Both the position numbers and the translations under genes were made by a program. DNA of 7,760 nt, from the NCBI GenBank assembly GCA_025357975.1, contig JANYKY010000375.1, positions 1 to 7,760 of the forward strand, in the 5' to 3' direction. This document shows, one piece after another, positions 5,953 through 7,760 of the stretch. This DNA is from Gemmatimonadaceae bacterium. Its GTDB lineage: Bacteria; Gemmatimonadota; Gemmatimonadetes; Gemmatimonadales; Gemmatimonadaceae. How positions within the stretch are numbered: position 1 is the stretch's first letter; the number at the start of each line of letters is the position of its first letter. The notes below the pieces were generated by a model. That model did no database searches. It saw only the letters and a program-made list of their open reading frames with translations, and was not told the origin of the DNA.

Positions 5953-6593
5953 TTCGTATGCTCTTCGATCGCCTTCATCGCGCGCTCAGTAATCTCATTG
6001 AGCTCGCCAGTCGCATCGATCTTGTGAAGATTCATCTTTTTTTCCTTTGCCCATTCGACCACCGGAGCGGTCTGCGCCTCGTACACCTTTAGCCGGTTAC
6101 GAATCGCCTCGGGCTCGTCATCCTTTCGACGCACGAGCGTTTCCCCGCACTTTTCGCAACGCGTTCCAGGCTCGAGACCTTTGTAGGGCGTCTGGCAACC
6201 CTGGCAGACCACTCGGCCACCGAGTCTCTGCATGAGCTCTTCTTCAGGAACGTCGAACAATAGAAAGCGATCGACTTTCCGGCCGAGCTCGGCGAGCATG
6301 ATCGTCAAACCTTCAGCTTGCGGCACAGTGCGAACGACACCATCCAGTATCGCGCCCTTCTCGGCCGCCGGGGACAATAGCACGTCCTTCATTATGCCGA
6401 GTATGACAGCGTCAGGAACGAGGTCGCCGCGATCCATGTAGGCTTTTGCCGCAAGGCCTTGCTCGGTACCGTCGCGAAGAGCGGCGCGGAGGACGTCACC
6501 GGTCGCAATCTTGGGAATCCCCAGCCGCTCAGCGAGTATCTCGCCCTGAGTTCCCTTGCCCGCGCCAGGCGGGCCAAGCAGCACGAGGATCAT
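5949..6593 (-). CDS. adk: Adenylate kinase with zinc-binding LID
   Basis: 214 residues; reversible ATP + AMP to 2 ADP in the cytoplasm. The P-loop GPPGAGKGT is at 7-15, TGDVLRAA with Arg36 at 31-38, and the LID domain at about 122-160. The LID contains Cys130, Cys133, Cys146 and Cys149, a complete four-Cys structural zinc site of the long bacterial type. DDEPEAIRNRL follows with the conserved arginines. One departure stands out: the family signature LDGFPRT reads LDGVVRT (83-89), replacing Phe86 and Pro87 while keeping Asp84 and Arg88. The bases at 6329-6349 read this cleanly with no frameshift. The gene begins 12 nt after the secY stop and its TGA overlaps the map GTG, so it is translated within the secY-adk-map operon. 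No strong Shine-Dalgarno is visible upstream of the ATG. Confidence 0.97.
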   Translation of the reverse strand: MILVLLGPPGAGKGTQGEILAERLGIPKIATGDVLRAALRDGTEQGLAAKAYMDRGDLVPDAVILGIMKDVLLSPAAEKGAILDGVVRTVPQAEGLTIMLAELGRKVDRFLLFDVPEEELMQRLGGRVVCQGCQTPYKGLEPGTRCEKCGETLVRRKDDEPEAIRNRLKVYEAQTAPVVEWAKEKKMNLHKIDATGELNEITERAMKAIEEHTK

Positions 6594-6605
6594 GCGACGA
6601 GCGGC

Positions 6606-7631
6606 TTAGTAGCCGCCCATCGCCTGACGACCGCGATATCGCACGCGGCCCTTCTTCATGAAACCGTCGTACTTGCGCAGCAACAGGTGCTGCTGAATCT
6701 GCTGCATCGTGTCGAGAGCCACACCAACCACGATAAGCAACGAGGTTCCACCAAACCTGAACGGCACGTTCACGGCGTCCGATATGAACTGCGGCAGAAG
6801 CGCGATGAACGTCAGGAAAATTGCGCCTGGAAGCGTGATACGCGTAACCACGTAATCGATGTATTCGGCTGTCTTCGATCCTGGCTTGACGCCAGGAATA
6901 AAGCCACCCTGCTTCTTCAGGTTCTCCGACAGATCGAGCGGATTGAAGATGATCGACGTGTAGAAGTACGTGAAGAAAACGATCAGTACAGCCTGCAGGA
7001 TATAGAACAGCGACGTGCCCGGGGCAAAATATTCAGCCAGTCGCTGCGCCTGCGGATTCCCGCTGAACTGTGCGATTGCACCGGGAACTACGATCACCGA
7101 CTGCGCGAAGATGATCGGCATGACGCCCGATGCATTGACGCGAAGCGGGATGAAGTTCTTGGCCGACTCGCGCATCCGCCCACGCGCCATCGTGCGTTGC
7201 GGGATCTGAATCATGATCCGGCGGGCAGCCATGGTCACCGCAACAGTAGCGGCAACAACCGCGACCATCACGAATCCGAGAATCAGCAACGAGAACAGAC
7301 CAATTGCCTGCGTCTGTACAAAGCGGAATGTGCTGAAGATACCCGGCCAGAAGCGCTCGACGATCGAGAAGAAAATGATCAGCGACGCGCCATTGCCGAG
7401 CCCGCGCTCCGTGATCTGCTCGCCGAGCCACATCACGAATACTGCGCCGGCAGTGAGGAACAGAACCATCTGTACCTTGAAGCCGAATCCCGGATGCAGA
7501 ACAGCGTTCTGCAACGACGACGTGAACAACGCAAAGCCCCAACCCTGCACCATCGCGAGAACGACCGTCAGGTAGCGCGACCACTGCGTGATCGTTTTCC
7601 GTCCATCCTCGTCCTTCTGCATCTTCTCGAC
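6606..7631 (-). CDS. secY: Protein translocase subunit SecY, C-terminal 341 residues (interrupted at a fold-back junction)
   Basis: Pore subunit of the SecYEG translocon in the inner membrane. From position 7631 the frame reads VEKMQKDEDGRKTITQWSRY and continues to a TAA at 6606, covering about TM3 to TM10 and the C-terminal tail. Typical SecY stretches include ERGLGNGASLIIF (75-87), RVNASGVMPIIFAQS (164-178), TSIIFNPLDLSENLKKQGG (225-243), FGGTSLLIVVGVALDTMQQI (293-312) and LRKYDGFMKKGR (318-329). The N-terminal 40-odd residues before VEKM are found on the opposite strand (7633-7760), so the minus-strand reading beyond 7631 up to an ATG at 7751 is not SecY and should not be annotated as its N-terminus. 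Joining both pieces gives 366 residues; about 75 more (TM1 and plug) are missing compared with the usual 440. First recognisable gene of the secY-adk-map run. Confidence 0.95.
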   Translation of the reverse strand, partial: VEKMQKDEDGRKTITQWSRYLTVVLAMVQGWGFALFTSSLQNAVLHPGFGFKVQMVLFLTAGAVFVMWLGEQITERGLGNGASLIIFFSIVERFWPGIFSTFRFVQTQAIGLFSLLILGFVMVAVVAATVAVTMAARRIMIQIPQRTMARGRMRESAKNFIPLRVNASGVMPIIFAQSVIVVPGAIAQFSGNPQAQRLAEYFAPGTSLFYILQAVLIVFFTYFYTSIIFNPLDLSENLKKQGGFIPGVKPGSKTAEYIDYVVTRITLPGAIFLTFIALLPQFISDAVNVPFRFGGTSLLIVVGVALDTMQQIQQHLLLRKYDGFMKKGRVRYRGRQAMGGY

Positions 7632-7760
7632 AGTGTTTGCGCTTGGAATCATGCCGTACATATCGTCGAGCATTTTCATGCAGATCGCCGGTGCAGTCAT
7701 ACCGACGGTCGAGAAGATGCAGAAGGACGAGGATGGACGGAAAACGATCACGCAGTGGTC
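7579..7760. repeat. 53-bp perfect inverted repeat with 76-base spacer
   Basis: The left arm 7579-7631 is the exact reverse complement of the right arm 7708-7760; the spacer is 7632-7707. The right arm ends at the last base of the window, so the repeat may be longer. Both arms encode the same SecY residues (VEKMQKDEDGRKTITQW) on opposite strands. The inner edge is sharp (A at 7632 against the C expected from the right arm), as for a strand-switch junction. It does not resemble IS ends: there is no transposase, no target duplication, and the arms are coding. Confidence 0.95.
7633..7760 (+). pseudogene. secY: Inverted secY fragment (TM2 region) on the wrong strand
   Basis: On the plus strand 7633-7758 translates as 42 residues: VFALGIMPYISSSIFMQIAG, then AVIPTVEKMQ, then KDEDGRKTITQW. 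FALGIMPYIS is one of the most conserved SecY segments and immediately precedes the part encoded on the minus strand. The window ends in TC; adding the base complementary to 7578 gives TCG (Ser), and the frame continues as S-R-Y exactly as in the minus-strand gene. So this is the missing upstream part of the same gene, flipped. Bases left of 7633 belong to the antisense copy. I class it as a fragment produced by a fold-back junction, not as a second gene. Confidence 0.9.

Noticed and set aside
7632..7751. Minus-strand N-terminal extension of SecY beginning at an ATG at 7751
   Set aside because: It is the antisense of real SecY sequence on the plus strand plus the inverted arm. It has no resemblance to SecY, and the true upstream residues are found on the other strand.
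7579..7760. Inverted repeat as IS or transposon ends, or as a retron/structured RNA
   Set aside because: Both arms and the spacer are SecY coding sequence; the strand-switch explanation accounts for every base.

Overview
The window is an ordinary bacterial chromosomal segment, moderately GC-rich, with tightly packed housekeeping genes. No phage, transposon, CRISPR or RNA gene was seen. The mix (secY-adk-map, a Cys4 zinc-type adenylate kinase, a TrpRS with a probable iron-sulfur motif, a fused FtcD, a membrane M28 peptidase next to DUF456, and CACGAAG-type intergenic repeats) fits a Gram-negative, soil- or sediment-type bacterium. Gemmatimonadota is my best guess, but it rests on overall impression and not on a diagnostic marker.

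Layout: (i) 1-2617, minus strand: trpS, then a multi-pass membrane M28 metallopeptidase, then a DUF456 membrane protein that runs off the left edge. The gaps are 5 nt and a 1-nt stop/start overlap, so this looks like one operon. (ii) 2618-2665: a 48-bp divergent intergenic region. (iii) 2666-5049, plus strand: an inositol-monophosphatase-family phosphatase overlapping by 4 nt a bifunctional glutamate formimidoyltransferase / formimidoyl-THF cyclodeaminase (ftcD). (iv) 5050-5199: a convergent intergenic region with four CACGAAG repeats and a weak hairpin. (v) 5200-7631, minus strand: secY, adk and map, the 3' part of a ribosomal-protein (spc-type) operon, with a 12-nt gap and a 4-nt GTGA overlap.

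The right end is anomalous. secY on the minus strand is intact from its C-terminus back to position 7631. There the sequence flips: positions 7633-7760 carry the preceding part of the same secY gene on the PLUS strand, and 7708-7760 is a perfect 53-bp reverse complement of 7579-7631. This is a fold-back junction inside one essential gene, most simply an assembly or amplification chimera at a contig end. Any ORF that reads minus-strand SecY past 7631 has a spurious N-terminus.

Functionally the genes cover tryptophan charging, protein export (SecY), nucleotide balance (Adk), N-terminal Met removal (Map) and a one-carbon/histidine-catabolic enzyme (FtcD). I did not find a convincing new biological system. 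The points most worth a second look are the secY fold-back, the M28 peptidase whose fold is interrupted twice by membrane hairpins, the TrpRS cysteine motif, and the altered GFPRT signature of the adenylate kinase.
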